From assembly GCA_907163375.1 (NCBI GenBank), contig CAJQUW010003626.1:1-64000 (forward strand): 64,000 nucleotides of DNA. Reading direction: 5' to 3'. This DNA is from Prostheceraeus crozeri (lineage: Eukaryota > Platyhelminthes > Polycladida > Euryleptidae). Positions 33,446 to 44,747 of the stretch are shown here, one piece after another. A model generated the notes under the pieces. The model was not told where the DNA came from. It worked only from the letters and a program-made list of their open reading frames with translations, and made no database searches. A program made the translations under genes and the position numbers. Position 1 is the first letter of the stretch, and the number at the start of each line of letters is the position of its first letter.

Positions 33446-33499
33446 CATTGTCTTCATTTGACTGCCTGATGGGGGCCATCAGCCAACGATGGTTCTTGT
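33446..33499 (-). CDS. Small phase-1 exon upstream of the kringle
   Basis: Fifty-four bases between a TTTATAG acceptor and a strong GTAAGT donor read KNHRWLMAPIRQSNEDN in the frame that matches the kringle exon phase. Both its ends are phase 1, like the two kringle exons. No domain is recognised. It could be a linker just before the kringle. Further 5' exons, including a signal peptide, were not found. Confidence 0.5.
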
Positions 33500-33641
33500 C
33501 TATAAATGCATGAAATTATTATAAAGTGCTGACATAAATTCTAAAAAACGTAAAGGATATACTGAATCTAAATAGAATAATTAAACATTGTGTTGAATCA
33601 TCGGTTGAAAAATGGGGACATACCTGACCCCCCGGATAAAT

Positions 33642-33874
33642 TTGAGATTTGCAGTTTGCAAGTTAGTGAAATTTCGACGGGCATTCATTAGGCATCACTT
33701 TTAACACACAACTGGCAGGACATGCAACTCACTATTCAATTACTCTATTTACATAGTGCTTGTAAAAAGCAACAATGCAGGTGCGCTAACTTAGGCGATT
33801 TGCCAGTGTGTTTAAAGTGATCTTTAAATAAATGCTCGTCGCAATTTCACTAACTTGTTAATTGCAAATCTCAA
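33642..33874. repeat. Palindromic MITE, partner at 50836-51211
   Basis: Ends TTGAGATTTGCA / TGCAAATCTCAA. The arms include CAAGTTAGTGAAATTTCGAC and its complement plus GGCAAATCGCC-type words. The second copy at 50836-51211 has the same arms with a different, longer centre. Confidence 0.88.
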
Positions 33875-34265
33875 TATACTGAATAACTTGACAGACAATA
33901 GAAATCATTTTTTTGCCTCGGTCAGTAAGGAATTAAAAAGGATCTTGAATGCTCATTTGGGCATGAATTTTAATCATTGCTGCTGGATGTCAATTTAGCT
34001 GATAGAATCTTTCAAGTTACAAATCTTGATAAATGGTGAAAATTCGTAGAAAAATCTGTCGGTTACAGCCAAAGTGCACTTTGCTGGTGCTTGCTTGGAT
34101 AGCTTTGATAGTTGTTTAATAACTTGTCTTTTTGCAATAATTTCAATTGACTGATAGAGTGGATATTAACGTAAAACATGACATAATGCTGATAAGTTAC
34201 AGGTCCTCTTAATTCCCCATTACTCTAATCATGGATATCAAGCTTTATCTAGATGTCCATGCTCT
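33875..34265. other. No gene seen
   Basis: AT-rich non-coding sequence. Confidence 0.55.
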
Positions 34266-34745
34266 AATGTACAGGGTGTCTCAATATTTCCGCACCATAG
34301 GAAAAATATGGTAATCTACAAAGCAATCCATTATATGACTGATAACACTGAAGCATTAAATAGGTTGCAGATATTTTATGCAAAATACAAAATATTTTAT
34401 AGAAATTAAAGCATTGTGTAAAGAATAGCTTCTGAAAAGTCACAAACCATCAAAAGTCACAAAGTGACCATCGTTTTGTTCAATACATTTTCTGCATCGA
34501 TGCAGAATTAATTCTTGAGTTCGTAGAATAACACTAGCATCAATTTTGGACATTTAGTTTGATATTCTATTTTTTAGATCACCAAGCGTTCTAGGTCTGG
34601 TGTTGAATACGACCGATTTCAAATGTCCCGAGTGTGCTTAGATTCGGGGATCTTGGTGGCCACTCCACTGCACCTCTCTTGGCCAAAAAGCTCAATTCCG
34701 CCGTCCATTTTCACGTACGAGGCTTCGTTTAGCCGCTACAGCGAT
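34266..34745 (-). mobile_element. Mariner-type transposon fragment
   Basis: The left end ACAGGGTGTCTCAATATTTC is typical of a large invertebrate mariner group. On the minus strand the decayed coding reads VEWPPRSPNLSTLGTF, equivalent to the catalytic WPPRSPDLTPLDFF motif. There are many stops. The N-terminal half is absent. Confidence 0.7.
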
Positions 34746-35223
34746 TTTCTCACTCAAAAACCCTCTTAAACCCACCTAAAGCACACAAAAACCACACCTA
34801 CACCCATGAAACTCAACATGTCGACGCAGAATTTCATCAGGAAGCCAAATCTAAATCTATTTTTGGTAAAATCCAAATGAATAAATATAATTACATACTA
34901 CAAATACTTCCTCGATTACATGTTTCACTACTCAGATTCTATTTTAGATTTAGCAGTGTTGGCCAAGATTGGTGACTGAAGTGGATTCATGCTGAAGCGT
35001 TGCAGTTCCGATTTCGTTGCACCCAAAATATTCTATCTTGCATGTTTCTTTATATCAAGGTCTTAGTATGTCATGTTTAATAATTTTAAAACACGTTTTT
35101 ACTCCTGATTTTACCTTGAAAGAAGGATTCAAGTGATGGAATTTAATTTTAAATCGCGTGATAGCATTCAAATTTATTGTTGCAGTCATTGAAATAAAGA
35201 AGCATAATCCTTTGGTGTAGGCC
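34746..35223. other. No gene seen
   Basis: Non-coding sequence; only short frames. Confidence 0.5.
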
Positions 35224-35334
35224 CACCTCCATAATGTACTGAAAATCCGGATGCTCACACAATTATTCTTTATTCCCTGCGCACGCTGTCTCTTTGAGGG
35301 TAAACGACAGAATGAAAGCTTTTTGAGGTGCACC
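35224..35334 (-). repeat. Dispersed repeat, inverted partner at 39497-39600
   Basis: The shared stretch includes GCTTTCATTCTGTCGTTT, CTCAAAGAGACAGCGTGCG and GGGAATAAAGAATAATTGTG. It lies at the edge of the Penelope remnant on this side. The family was not recognised. Confidence 0.8.
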
Positions 35335-35925
35335 TGGAGTCAAAACGGTTGCTCCCCAATTGGTTCATTGATAAGTTCAGCCAAATATCTGCACCTATGA
35401 CTCCTATTCTTACCGCAATCAAGAAAGTCATCCGGTTCGGTGTTCAGTTTCTTGGTCAGTCCACCATAGAAGAAATGAGAAGCATCAAGAGGATGATCGC
35501 GAGAGCATATCCCTACACGCAGTCCCCTGGTATCGCACAACGAAACTGGCTCTGAACGCGCTGAAAGACTCGATCCCGACAACCCAGAAACCCCTTGTTG
35601 TATATTCATACCGCTGAGCTTGCGGAGCAAGCTACGTGGGGAAGACGGAGCGATATCTCGACAAGCGTATCCGCGAGCACATTCCCAAGTGGTGTGAAGA
35701 GGGCAAACAAAGGCCAAGATCCAAGCAAGTGCCTTAATCGGCAATAACCCAGCATCACCTGATCTGTAGCCAAATGCCATCAAGAGCCTCATTCAAGGTG
35801 CTGAGGCAATGCCGTAGCCAGGTGGAGCCTCGCATCTCTGATGCAGTGTGCATAAGACTCGAGAATCCTTCTCTTTGTGTACACAAAGAATTTGTTTATT
35901 GCTGTGACCTGATACCTTGACTCAA
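35335..35925 (+). pseudogene. Penelope-like element, RT end plus GIY-YIG domain
   Basis: The first part reads LPNWFIDKF...AIKKVIRFGVQFLG...EEMRSIKRMIARAYP, the linker of Penelope elements between RT and nuclease. After a frame change it reads VVYSYR (stop) ACGASYVGKTERYLDKRIREHIPKW, a GIY-YIG endonuclease in which the GIY strand appears as VVYSYR and the YIG as YVG. The 3' end reads ISDAVCIRLENPSLCVHKEFVY, the usual C-terminal phrase of this group. There is at least one stop and two frameshifts. No RT palm remains. Confidence 0.82.
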
Positions 35926-37494
35926 CCTCTATTTTTCTTTTTACTTTATTTTATCATTACTTTTGACCTGTGTTTTCAGTAGAGAGTTTGCTATATCTTT
36001 ATTTATTGTGACCTTCATGTATTCCTGTTTGCGTCAGATAGACTGATCATGCAATTTTGATTTGTGTTCGTAAGTGTAATCCGTCCGTTGTGATCATTCC
36101 CGGGACGAGCAAACCGAATAATTTTGTGAAAAATAGAAAATTTGATAAATTCCTACTATGTTTGCTAATTTTGTTAGAGGCCTACCAGTTTCTAAGCAAA
36201 ATAATAAAATTATAAAAAACTTTTTAATTTTGTTAAATATTTATGAAATATTAGTCAAATTATCCTAAATATCAGAACAAAACATTAACTAAATACATGT
36301 TTTCAGATAAGATCTGATATGCCATCCAAAACGCAGTGTGTTGTCAGGAGCATTAAACTTTTGATTGACAAGAATCGATGAGAAATTGTCACAAAAGGCA
36401 TTGATTCACTAATATCTCTCATTGAAGACCTGTGATTCGATGCTTGGTCAAATGAGCTTGAAAATAAGTTTCAGCACGAATGTAGCAATCAGATCTTGTG
36501 TTCGAAATTGTATGTTTTACTTCCATATTGCTTGTATGAATCTTGTGTATTATCTTTGTGAAAACTACTCGATACGTCATGATATGAGCCTTAAATCGAA
36601 GAAACAGTTTAAGTCGTGTGAAATTTCACCGACTCTAAGATCCTATCGAACTGTAGTAATCGCTTCGAACTTGCTCTAATCGTTCTCAGGAAACGATAGG
36701 AATTCCCGTGACGAGAATCCTATATTGGGTGCTATATTTAGAAGTCTGTATAAGGCGGTCAGAGAGTTGCTATCATTTCCCGATGTTTCACGAGTGTGTC
36801 ACGAGCATATTGCACGAGTAATCAGTTTTCATGATTATTTCTAAAGCATTACTTTATTCTAATGCATCCCAACCTCTGCAATTATCTAATTTATATTTCT
36901 GACCTATTCTGAGAGCGGATTATCATGTCTTCAAGATGGCGAGCCTCCCGACTTCGAACATTGCAAAGCATTTCTTCGCCGCGCTCTACGTCTACCAGTC
37001 AGTTCACGGATTCCTTATGTAGTGTGTGGGTGTGATTCCGCTCGTCGAAGTGAAGACTGATGGCGCTGTTTTCTCTATTCATTGAAGATAATATGCATGT
37101 TGCCATCCTTTGTTTAAGATCATTAGCGTCGATTGTCCAGATGGAGTGTATATGGTGCGTCACTATTATTCAGACATGTGAGTAGCAAATGTATTTGTAA
37201 ATCAGGTGTAAAAACAGATGACTTGAAAAAACATTCTAAGCCAACCATTCAAATTATAATGTCCTTCAATTACCAAATAAAATGTACATTCAGTTAAAGA
37301 ATTAATCGTGTGATTCATCATGATAGGAGATGGAGACTTCGATCCTTGATGATGAGGCATATTTCCCAAAAATAGTGGTAAATATACATTAATTTCCTCC
37401 ATAAAAAAATTGCAAGCGTTCTCCAGATTCTCTATTAGAATCCGCAGCTGCGGCTGTCTTTCGGTGGGTGTTTCATTTGGGAGCTGGTCGGTAC
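35926..37494. other. No gene seen
   Basis: Non-coding. An 85-residue plus-strand frame and others here have no recognisable domain. Confidence 0.55.
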
Positions 37495-37818
37495 GATGAT
37501 AGTGTGGTCCCTCATCAAATCGTATCAAATCATAAGAAAGATAACTCTCTGAAATTCATCAGCATCGAGTAAAGAGAGAGAATCCATATTCTATGGACAA
37601 TCCTCACCATGACAGCGCGCACCGCTTAGCAATGTGCACAGCAGTCGTCCCATGTGTCATTGAATCTACTGAAAATCTATTCTTGAGAGAGAAAGGGATA
37701 ACTAAAAAGTAGTCCACCAATGTGGCATTGAAACTGTCTAAGATACATGACTGAAGTGAAGTGGTCGTGCTAAAAATCAGGATCACAGGGCTTCTTTGGG
37801 ACCACACTATTATCAATG
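37495..37818. repeat. Probable MITE with ATAGTGTGGTCCC ends
   Basis: GATGATAGTGTGGTCCC near 37495 is mirrored by GGGACCACACTATTATC near 37797-37813. The interior has no coding sign. Confidence 0.6.
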
Positions 37819-38500
37819 TACCAGCTGGTCGTATGGAAAAAGATTGAATCTTCTTTTAATTCGCTGATTGATACTGTCGATAATGTAGCTTGTGTGCACA
37901 TCTAAACCGTCGTTTGTCAGGCCTACATGCAAGGTTGGCATATTTTTTAAATACGAATTTTTGTGGTTTCATAGGTCAAATGCTTCACTGTATAATTTGG
38001 ATTTGTGCAAGACATTTGAGGGTACGTTATTGTTACTGATTTCAGTTAATGGGGAAATTATTAGACATCAAATATCAAATCGGATTTTCTGCTTAACCAG
38101 CATATGTTGTCCACCGTGCGAAAATGTGTTACGGATTAATTCGTGCTGTTGTAAATTATTGGGATGATAAAAGATACTAAGATAGTTAAAAATATCACCT
38201 GATTGATTCTTATAATAGAAGCTCAATCAAAACCTGTGTCATCTTACTATTTTTCAATTATGTTATATTCTGTATGCCCTATTCCTTCTCTTATGTGCGT
38301 CAAACACATTCAATACTTTTTGCAGCAAAAACTCTATTGTGCATTTCAGACCGCAATATCATTGTCTATCAAAGAGATATCATAAATGGGAACTGATTGA
38401 AACTGACCAAACCAGTACAATTGATGGTAGAGGAACAATTACGACAGTTCTGTAGGCTGACATCTGCTGATGAGGTGAGTCTTTAAATTATGTGATTCTT
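37819..38500. other. No gene seen
   Basis: Non-coding sequence leading into the 125-bp tandem array. Confidence 0.55.
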
Positions 38501-38845
38501 TGTCACTGCCTCCGAATGTTTTGGTTTTAGCAGCAGTGAGTTTTTCTGCTGTTAATCCTTGGAGCATTTCGTAGCAGGATGACTTCGATCAACAGTTATA
38601 ATGTATAAATATGTAGGGCTATTCTTGTCACTGCCTCCGAATGTTTTGGCTTTAGCAGCATTAAGTTTTTCTGCTGTTAATCCTTGGAGCATTTCGTAGC
38701 AGGATGACTTCGATCAACAGTTATAATGTATAAATATGTAGGGCTATTCTTGTCACTGCCTCCGAATGTTTTGGCTTTAGCAGCATTGAGTTTTTCTGCT
38801 GTTAATCCTTGGAGCATTTCGCAGCAGGATGACTTCGATCAACAA
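38501..38845 (+). repeat. Tandem array, period 125 bp, 2.75 copies
   Basis: Units beginning TGTCACTGCCTCCGAATG start at 38501, 38626 and 38751, exactly 125 bases apart. They differ at only a handful of sites. The last copy breaks off after GACTTCGATCAACA. Confidence 0.96.
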
Positions 38846-38859
38846 TATATTCAATTAAT

Positions 38860-39140
38860 ATCAACGGTAAATTTCATCAATGTTTTGCTACGGCGTAGGT
38901 TAACTGTAGTTTTATCAATAGAATGTGAGCGGTCTGCGAACCCACTTTATGCGTCAAGATCAAACCCACAAGTTTTATGATGTGTAAATTATACATGTTA
39001 TAATTATAATGCAATATATTTACACATCGTTAGACTTAGTTTCATCTTGACTCATTAAGTGGATTCGCAGGATGCTCACATTTTATTGATAAAACTACAG
39101 TTCATCTACGATATATGCTGTGGCAAAATATTGGGGCATG
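38860..39140. repeat. Fold-back element (~130-bp arms)
   Basis: CTGTAGTTTTATCAATARAATGTGAGC and the following 70 bases on the left are mirrored on the right, with the centre near 39003. The longest shared word is ACTGTAGTTTTATCAATA. It starts right after the 125-bp array. Confidence 0.88.
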
Positions 39141-39496
39141 TCTAGAAAGCATTCTAAAAATGTTTCAAGATAACATTTTCATAATATTCTCATGTATTGT
39201 CATTTGAACATATAACATTTTTTGGAATGTTTTTATAGCAAATTCACGACATTTTCTGAACAGTTTTAGAATGTTTTTTGTTGGGAATTCACGTAAGAGT
39301 TGTGTAAGATAATATCAGAGAGAAATTTGAGACATTTTATTAGAATTTTACCAAATAATTTGCTATTTGCTAAAAATTGGCAAATCATCAGCTATGTTAG
39401 ATAAATATTTGATAAAATTTTAGTAGAAGTTTAATAAAATGTTGTCAAGTATTTGCCAAATATTTAACAAAAGCATCTGGTGTGTTCGTCCCGGGT
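39141..39496. other. No gene seen
   Basis: AT-rich, with repeated AACATTTT and AGAATGTTTT words. No coding sign. Confidence 0.55.
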
Positions 39497-39600
39497 TGTA
39501 GCTTTCATTCTGTCGTTTGCCCTCAAAGAGACAGCGTGCGTAGGGAATAAAGAATAATTGTGTGAGCCTCCAGATTTTCAGTACATAAAGAAGCATAGCT
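39497..39600 (+). repeat. Dispersed repeat, inverted partner at 35224-35334
   Basis: See the shared words listed for the partner. About 100 bases are alike, in opposite orientation, 4.2 kb apart. Confidence 0.8.
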
Positions 39601-40286
39601 GGTCCGCATGGATATGCTTGGTGTTCTAATGATTCAATGCCTTCAACTTCCACGAGGTCAATATAATATTTCAATGCACCTTACTCTTGGCACCACCATG
39701 AAAAATGGCTTGCCGGTATGTCTGCTTCGCTGGTCTTGGAGATCTTTATGCCGCGTTAGCAGTTCGAAGACTGGTTTCGGTTCCCAGAGGGCAAGGCGCA
39801 TTGAAATGTCACTTCGACTTCGTGAAAGCCGGAGGCATTGAATCACAAGATCGATTGTCCGAGGTCGCCTGGAAGCGGTTGCTAATGCTTGGTGTTGATC
39901 TAAGCATGAGGTGATATGAACTTGAAAATATCTATTTTTAATAATCCACATCTATGCCATGCATTCAGAACATCATTGGAACCATTTTTTTACTACTAAG
40001 AAGAAGGCAATTAACTATTTTGCACCATCTCACCGTGACAGATGGCCCGATTTTGTTTACACACTCCTTGCTGAAGAATGATTGGAATACGACCATCTAT
40101 CTTGTTTGTCCAATTCGATGGCATGATGACTTGAAAACAGCGACTCATTTCAAATATAGACGATGGACGGTATTCTCCATCCGTCCTTCCAGCATATGCG
40201 ACATGTTTGATGTCAAGCAAGTCAGTTATGTTATAAGTCTGGAAGATAGATAGAAAGAAAATCCGTAGAAATGCAGCACTCGATGA
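39601..40286. other. No gene seen
   Basis: Frames of 60-100 residues overlap on both strands but none resembles a known protein. Confidence 0.5.
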
Positions 40287-40288
40287 TA

Positions 40289-40372
40289 CAGTAGTTCCTG
40301 TCTATAACGACAACCTCTCAACCAGGCAAATAATGTCGTTATAGACAGGTGGTCGCTATTTGCAGGTTAACT
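40289..40372 (+). mobile_element. pogo/Tigger-like terminal fragment
   Basis: TA then CAGTAGTTCCTGTCTATAAC, with an internal complement GTCGTTATAGACAGG, is the usual look of a pogo/Tigger end. A LINE body follows at once and no pogo transposase is present. Confidence 0.5.
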
Positions 40373-41951
40373 TTTGGCTACCTTGTTATGAGATACATGA
40401 CATTGCGATTCACCTTCTAGGAAGAAACGCTCAGGACAAACGTGATCCCATTTTTTCAGCTGAAGATTTGAATGATTACTTTTCATCTTGTTTTCGTCCT
40501 GAAACGTTACCAGCTGATATTGGCACTATTCCTGCATCTTCGACTATCAAACCTACTTCAGCCTATGTGTCATTCACTGAGGTCGAGTCCTTATTGAATG
40601 GCTTGAAAAGGAAGAGTTGTAGGCCAGACGGCCTCCCTTTCTGGATTTTTCGGGACTTCTCCGCAATCTTGTGTGAAGCGATTACGATAATATTCAATTT
40701 GAGCCTTTCAAGTGGCCGGATTCCCATGTGCTTCAAATCTGCTGACGTCTCTCCGATCCCCAAATGCCCGAAACCCAAAGATGTATCCGACTACCGGCCT
40801 ATATCACTGTTACCTCTGCTTTCAAAAGTACTTGAAAAAATTGTCAGGCAAAAGTTGATCATGCCTTTCATCTGTGGGAAACTGGATAAATCACAGTTCG
40901 CTTTTCGCTCAAGATCCGGAGCAGGTTGTACTACCGCATTAACAATCATATACCATCGTATCCTAAAATTCTTGGACAGTGACAGTGGTGCCGTCAGGGT
41001 CCTAACCACGGACTTTTCGAAAGCATTCGACGTTTTATCGCACCAATCAATAATCAACGCTTGTATCAAATTTGACCTACCTGTCCAATCGATTGCATTG
41101 ATTAGAGACTTTCTATCAGACTGCAAACAAAGAGTGAAAATAGGAAGTGAGGTCTCAACATGGAAACCATGCACAAGTGGAGTCCCACAAGATAGTGTGT
41201 TGGGGCCTATCCTATTTATCATGGCTACCAACAACATCCGGCCCGTGTGCGACAACTCCTCAATTGTGAGATACGCGGATGATTTGACGTTTTTACACTT
41301 TGTTCGTCAAGAAACCGAAGATAAACTACAGCTCGAATGGGAACATATCAACCAGTGGGCCACCGATATTGAACTACCCCTAATTTTAGAAAATGCCATC
41401 TCATGGACATCGTCACCCGAAGAGACTTAGTCCTCGGAAACATTACGTCTAACAACGCTAACCTCGAAAAAGTGGAGAACATGCGAATACTAGGGTTGAC
41501 CTTTTCCGCTGACATGAAGTGCAATCTTCATATTGACTCTATCATCAAGAAAGTGTCTACGAGAATGTGTATTATTTACAACCTTAAGCGTGCAAATTGT
41601 CCCTCGAGTGTCATCTTCAGAACATACGAGGCACTCATTCGATCTGTTATACTGTATTCGTACCCCTGTTTCTGTAATATTCCATATTATCTGAAAGAGA
41701 AGTTATCACGTGTTAAAAAGCGAGTTATCAGAATTATAAATGATCCTAATTTTGTTTATGTATCACTTTTTGATGCAGCCGAGAAGATGTGCCATTCTCT
41801 TTTCACAAGTGTCCTCAATAATTCAGAGCACCCGCTCCAAGTACTTTTTGATCACCGACTCAAAACTGCGAGAAACTCCTGTAATTTAAGACCTCCACAT
41901 ACGCGCACAAAAAGACTAAAAAGATCTTTCATTTCCTTTTGCAGACACTGA
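40373..41951 (+). pseudogene. LINE reverse transcriptase
   Basis: Motifs in order: GLKRKSCRPDGLPFWIFR, GRIPMCFKSADVSPIPK, SDYRPISLLPLLSKVLEK, FAFRSRSGAG, TTDFSKAFDVLSHQ, GVPQDSVLGPILF (usual Gln-Gly replaced by Gln-Asp), VRYADDLTFL. A frameshift near 41395-41430 then leads into NMRILGLTFS and the C-terminal domain, ending at 41951. Apart from this shift the frame is open, so the copy is fairly young. Confidence 0.9.
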
Positions 41952-42048
41952 GCCTTCTTGTATTTGTAGTTTTTGTGATTCTTTCATGTAATGCATGTAC
42001 TGAGCCTGTACATCAATAAAGTCTTGATTATTATTATTATTATTATTA
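40373..42048 (+). mobile_element. LINE (Jockey/CR1-type), 5'-truncated
   Basis: Contains RT and C-terminal coding, an AATAAAG signal near 42016 and an (ATT)n tail (42029-42048). The 5' end, with ORF1 and endonuclease, is missing. Insertion appears to be at the edge of the pogo-like end. Confidence 0.9.
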
Positions 42049-42616
42049 TGGTAATATCTAATCATACGTCTACGCATAATCACAAATCCAACAATGCATG
42101 ATTGCACGAATGATGCTGGTAACCAAGCTTTGAACAGACAAGAATCTTTCAACCATATGAACTTTTGCACATACGCCTCAAGATTTTCTTAATTTTCATG
42201 GTACTTTTAATCTCTGTTATCAGTAGAATTTTTTAACCTTAACATGTGCTTACGTGATAATTTTCTTTATCGATTTTCCTCGGTCGTATGATGTGAATGT
42301 TGCGCTGTACATCTTCATTCGTGCATGATTAAGCCTTTGGGGCGAAACGTCGCACACGTACGCAATAATAATCGCTTGGAAGTACATGAAGATCTTTTTC
42401 TTTTGAACCCTTTATATTATGGAACCGGGTACGTGGAGGACTCGGCCTCAGGGCCATATCACCAACAATGCATGATTGCACGAATGATACTAGCTTTTAT
42501 ACTCATAGTTTCAGAGGCTACAAAATTGTCTATTCAAAGGGCCCATTACGCAAGATTTGATGAAAAATTAGAAAACTGTATAGAAATATAACAATAATGT
42601 GATGCACCAAGATAAG
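42049..42616. other. No gene; holds two 27-bp direct repeats
   Basis: The same 27 bases starting CCAACAATGCATGATTGCAC lie at 42088-42114 and 42462-42488. The DNA between includes AAGCCTTTGGGGCGAAACGT, a phrase that recalls retroelement 3' regions, but no frame supports this. Confidence 0.6.
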
Positions 42617-42960
42617 TTCACTGTAAACTGTAGACTACGAAAACTTACTAATTTTGACTACGAAACCGATGTACAAAACGAGAATAACAAAAGGTACGAA
42701 AGCACTATTGTGCGTGTTGATGCACTACGAAACCGATTGACCTTCCTATTAGATGATAAAGATAATCGAATAGGAATAATATCTAGGAAATAATAGGAAT
42801 AATCGCTCTCGTAGTATATGAACACGATCAATAGTGATGTCGTACATTTTGTCATTCTCATTTTGTACATCATTTTCGTAAGTAGCTTTGGTATTGCACA
42901 GCGTATAAAAGACACATTAATCAATGAGAAAATTTGATGATGCACTGTAATAGGCACTGT
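42617..42960. repeat. Palindromic MITE, TTCACTGTAAACTGTAG end
   Basis: The left end is close to the shared TACACTGTAAACTG terminus. Arms 42655-42735 and 42812-42890 are reverse complements (GATGTACAAAA(C/T)GAGAAT, then CACTATTG). The right limit is uncertain. Confidence 0.75.
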
Positions 42961-43419
42961 ATAGACATTATGTAAAACTGTAAGATTGCGCTACCGGTGC
43001 AGGTATGTAGGATAAATTCAGATGTAGGCCGATTGCAGTATGCACATGCATGTATACTCGATTGTGTTTTTGTCAACTTTCTCCGATAGTATATGCGTCA
43101 TGTAGTGCCAGTATACTTAAGCCTACATAATAATGTGCAACATAAATGTACATCTACACATCAAAGCATCTAATAGTACTTATTCAAAATGATGATAGCT
43201 TGTACATCATTGTAAAGTGAAAAAGTTATGTTATTCCAAAAATCAACTCACTTTTTCTGAATTCGTTCATAAATCATATGAATCCTTAGTTCTATTTCTA
43301 TTTGAAAAGTCACAAAAAAGATGTATAGCTGACAGATACTAAGACCATTGATGTTTGTCTGTTTTCAATACATAAAGTTCGCCATCTTAATACATATATT
43401 ATTATTTTATATATTACTA
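42961..43419. other. No gene seen
   Basis: Non-coding sequence. Confidence 0.5.
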
Positions 43420-43600
43420 TAGTTTTAATACATGTCGGCGGCCACAGTCGCGATTCATGTCTTCCTCGGACGGCCTCTAACTCTTCTTCTCTCCCCTGCA
43501 GACAGGATGTCTTCTTAAGGGAATGACTCTCTCCACGACGCTGCCCGTGACCGAACCATGCCAGCCTTCTTGATTTTGCCACTTCTTGGATTTCTCTTTA
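43420..43600 (-). pseudogene. LINE 3' fragment (RTE-like C-terminus)
   Basis: The minus strand reads KSRRLAWFGHGQRRGESHSLKK followed by a Gly-Arg-rich stretch. This matches the common C-terminal phrase 'RLRWFGHVxRR' of non-LTR retrotransposons. It is too short to classify further and has no RT core. Confidence 0.6.
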
Positions 43601-43889
43601 TCTTGAGTGGCATAGAAATCCATCACTCTATAACAATAAAAGAGTAGAACGGCCATGAACATTGAAAACAATAGACGTCGTGAACATGTGCGGTATCATG
43701 ACAACGGTGTCGAAACGATGGCGACTTCCAGTGGTAGACAATTGGAAGGCGCAATTGAACGTCAGTCACAACTACGGTATGTATAAAAAGTGGTCATGAA
43801 GCTATTTGCAAAATCGAATGAATGACTTCTGAAATCTTGAAGTCTTGGCACGCGGTGGGCGGAATTCACAGTTGCTTCTCAGCAGACGG
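43601..43889. other. No gene seen
   Basis: Short non-coding stretch between the LINE and Tc1 remnants. Confidence 0.4.
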
Positions 43890-44747
43890 TTCTTGCTTGT
43901 GAAAAATTCACGAAGAGGGTGAGAGTCGCTGGACATCACTTTCCCTACAAGAGTGGAGCAAGTCTTCTCAACAACGCTTTTGACGCTTTTGACAGCGGAC
44001 TAACAACTCATAACCATTCTGCGGCAGCCATTGATTCAACCAACTTTGTACTAACTTCGAATTGTGAGCAGGTGCTCCATCATGCTGAAATGTTGTGCAT
44101 TGTAACTGTTCCATGCAAATTGGTAGCTTCATTCTTAAATAAGGTATGTATTAGCTGTTATGATTTGTTTGGTAGAAGGAACCATAAACCTCCTCGATCT
44201 TCCCCCTGACAAGCACCCCCAGACCATAACAGAGGGTCTATGCTTTACCGTTGGTAGCACATACCGAGACGAATCCCTTTTTCCACATGGATGTCTAACG
44301 TGCTGAATATATGACCTGAATTGATGGATTGTACTGTCATCACAAAAAAGTACTTGACGCCATCTTTCAACAGCCCAGTCTTTGTGTCGTTCACAGAGAG
44401 ATTTTTAGTCTCTGATGTTCTTTGCACTAAACAATCGTGTCGAGTAGTAGCTCCACTTATTTGTACTTCTGGGGTAGTTGGGAGTGAATATAACTTGATG
44501 TCGTACTGGGAGAAATCGTCGCTAATCGTTTTATCATGTTGTCAGTTCCTTTGGTTGTACAACTTGGTCGAGGTGGTCGCTTACGAGCAGAAAAACATCC
44601 CATCTCAGCATACCGCTTGAGTGCTCGACAAGCAATTGATTGGTTAATGCGGAGTCTATTTGCAATTTGAGCTTCAGTTAGTCCCTCGGTCCGCAGGGCA
44701 ACGACTTGAGCAGCGGTACAATCCGTAATATTACGATGTCTTCCCAT
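43890..44747 (-). pseudogene. Tc1-type transposase, decayed, N-terminus kept
   Basis: The start ATG (44745-44747) opens MGRHRNITDCTAAQVVALRTEG, a paired-like helix-turn-helix (QIANRLRINQSIACRAL) and the linker. Later frames give VLFCDDST (first catalytic Asp region), PSVMVWGCLSGG and TFQHDGAPAHNSKLVQSWL (second Asp). The DLNPIE-type motif is not clear. Several frameshifts make it inactive. It differs from the Tc1 copy at 14240-14725. Confidence 0.85.

Noticed and set aside
35340-35792. 150-residue minus-strand frame
   Set aside because: Antisense to the Penelope remnant, whose plus-strand reading has the nuclease motif.
37202-37528. 108-residue minus-strand frame as a further 5' exon of the kringle gene
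   Set aside because: No convincing splice sites, cysteine pattern or matching phase; it partly overlaps a MITE end.
38501-38845. CRISPR-like array
   Set aside because: Units of 125 bp are contiguous without spacers, and the genome is clearly animal; it is a plain tandem repeat.
42310-42591. Penelope-like 3' phrase (AAGCCTTTGGGGCGAAACGT) with an 88-residue frame
   Set aside because: Only one short phrase is suggestive; no GIY-YIG or RT motif is present.
43919-44209. 96-residue plus-strand frame
   Set aside because: Antisense to the decayed Tc1 transposase, whose minus-strand reading has QHDGAPAHNS.
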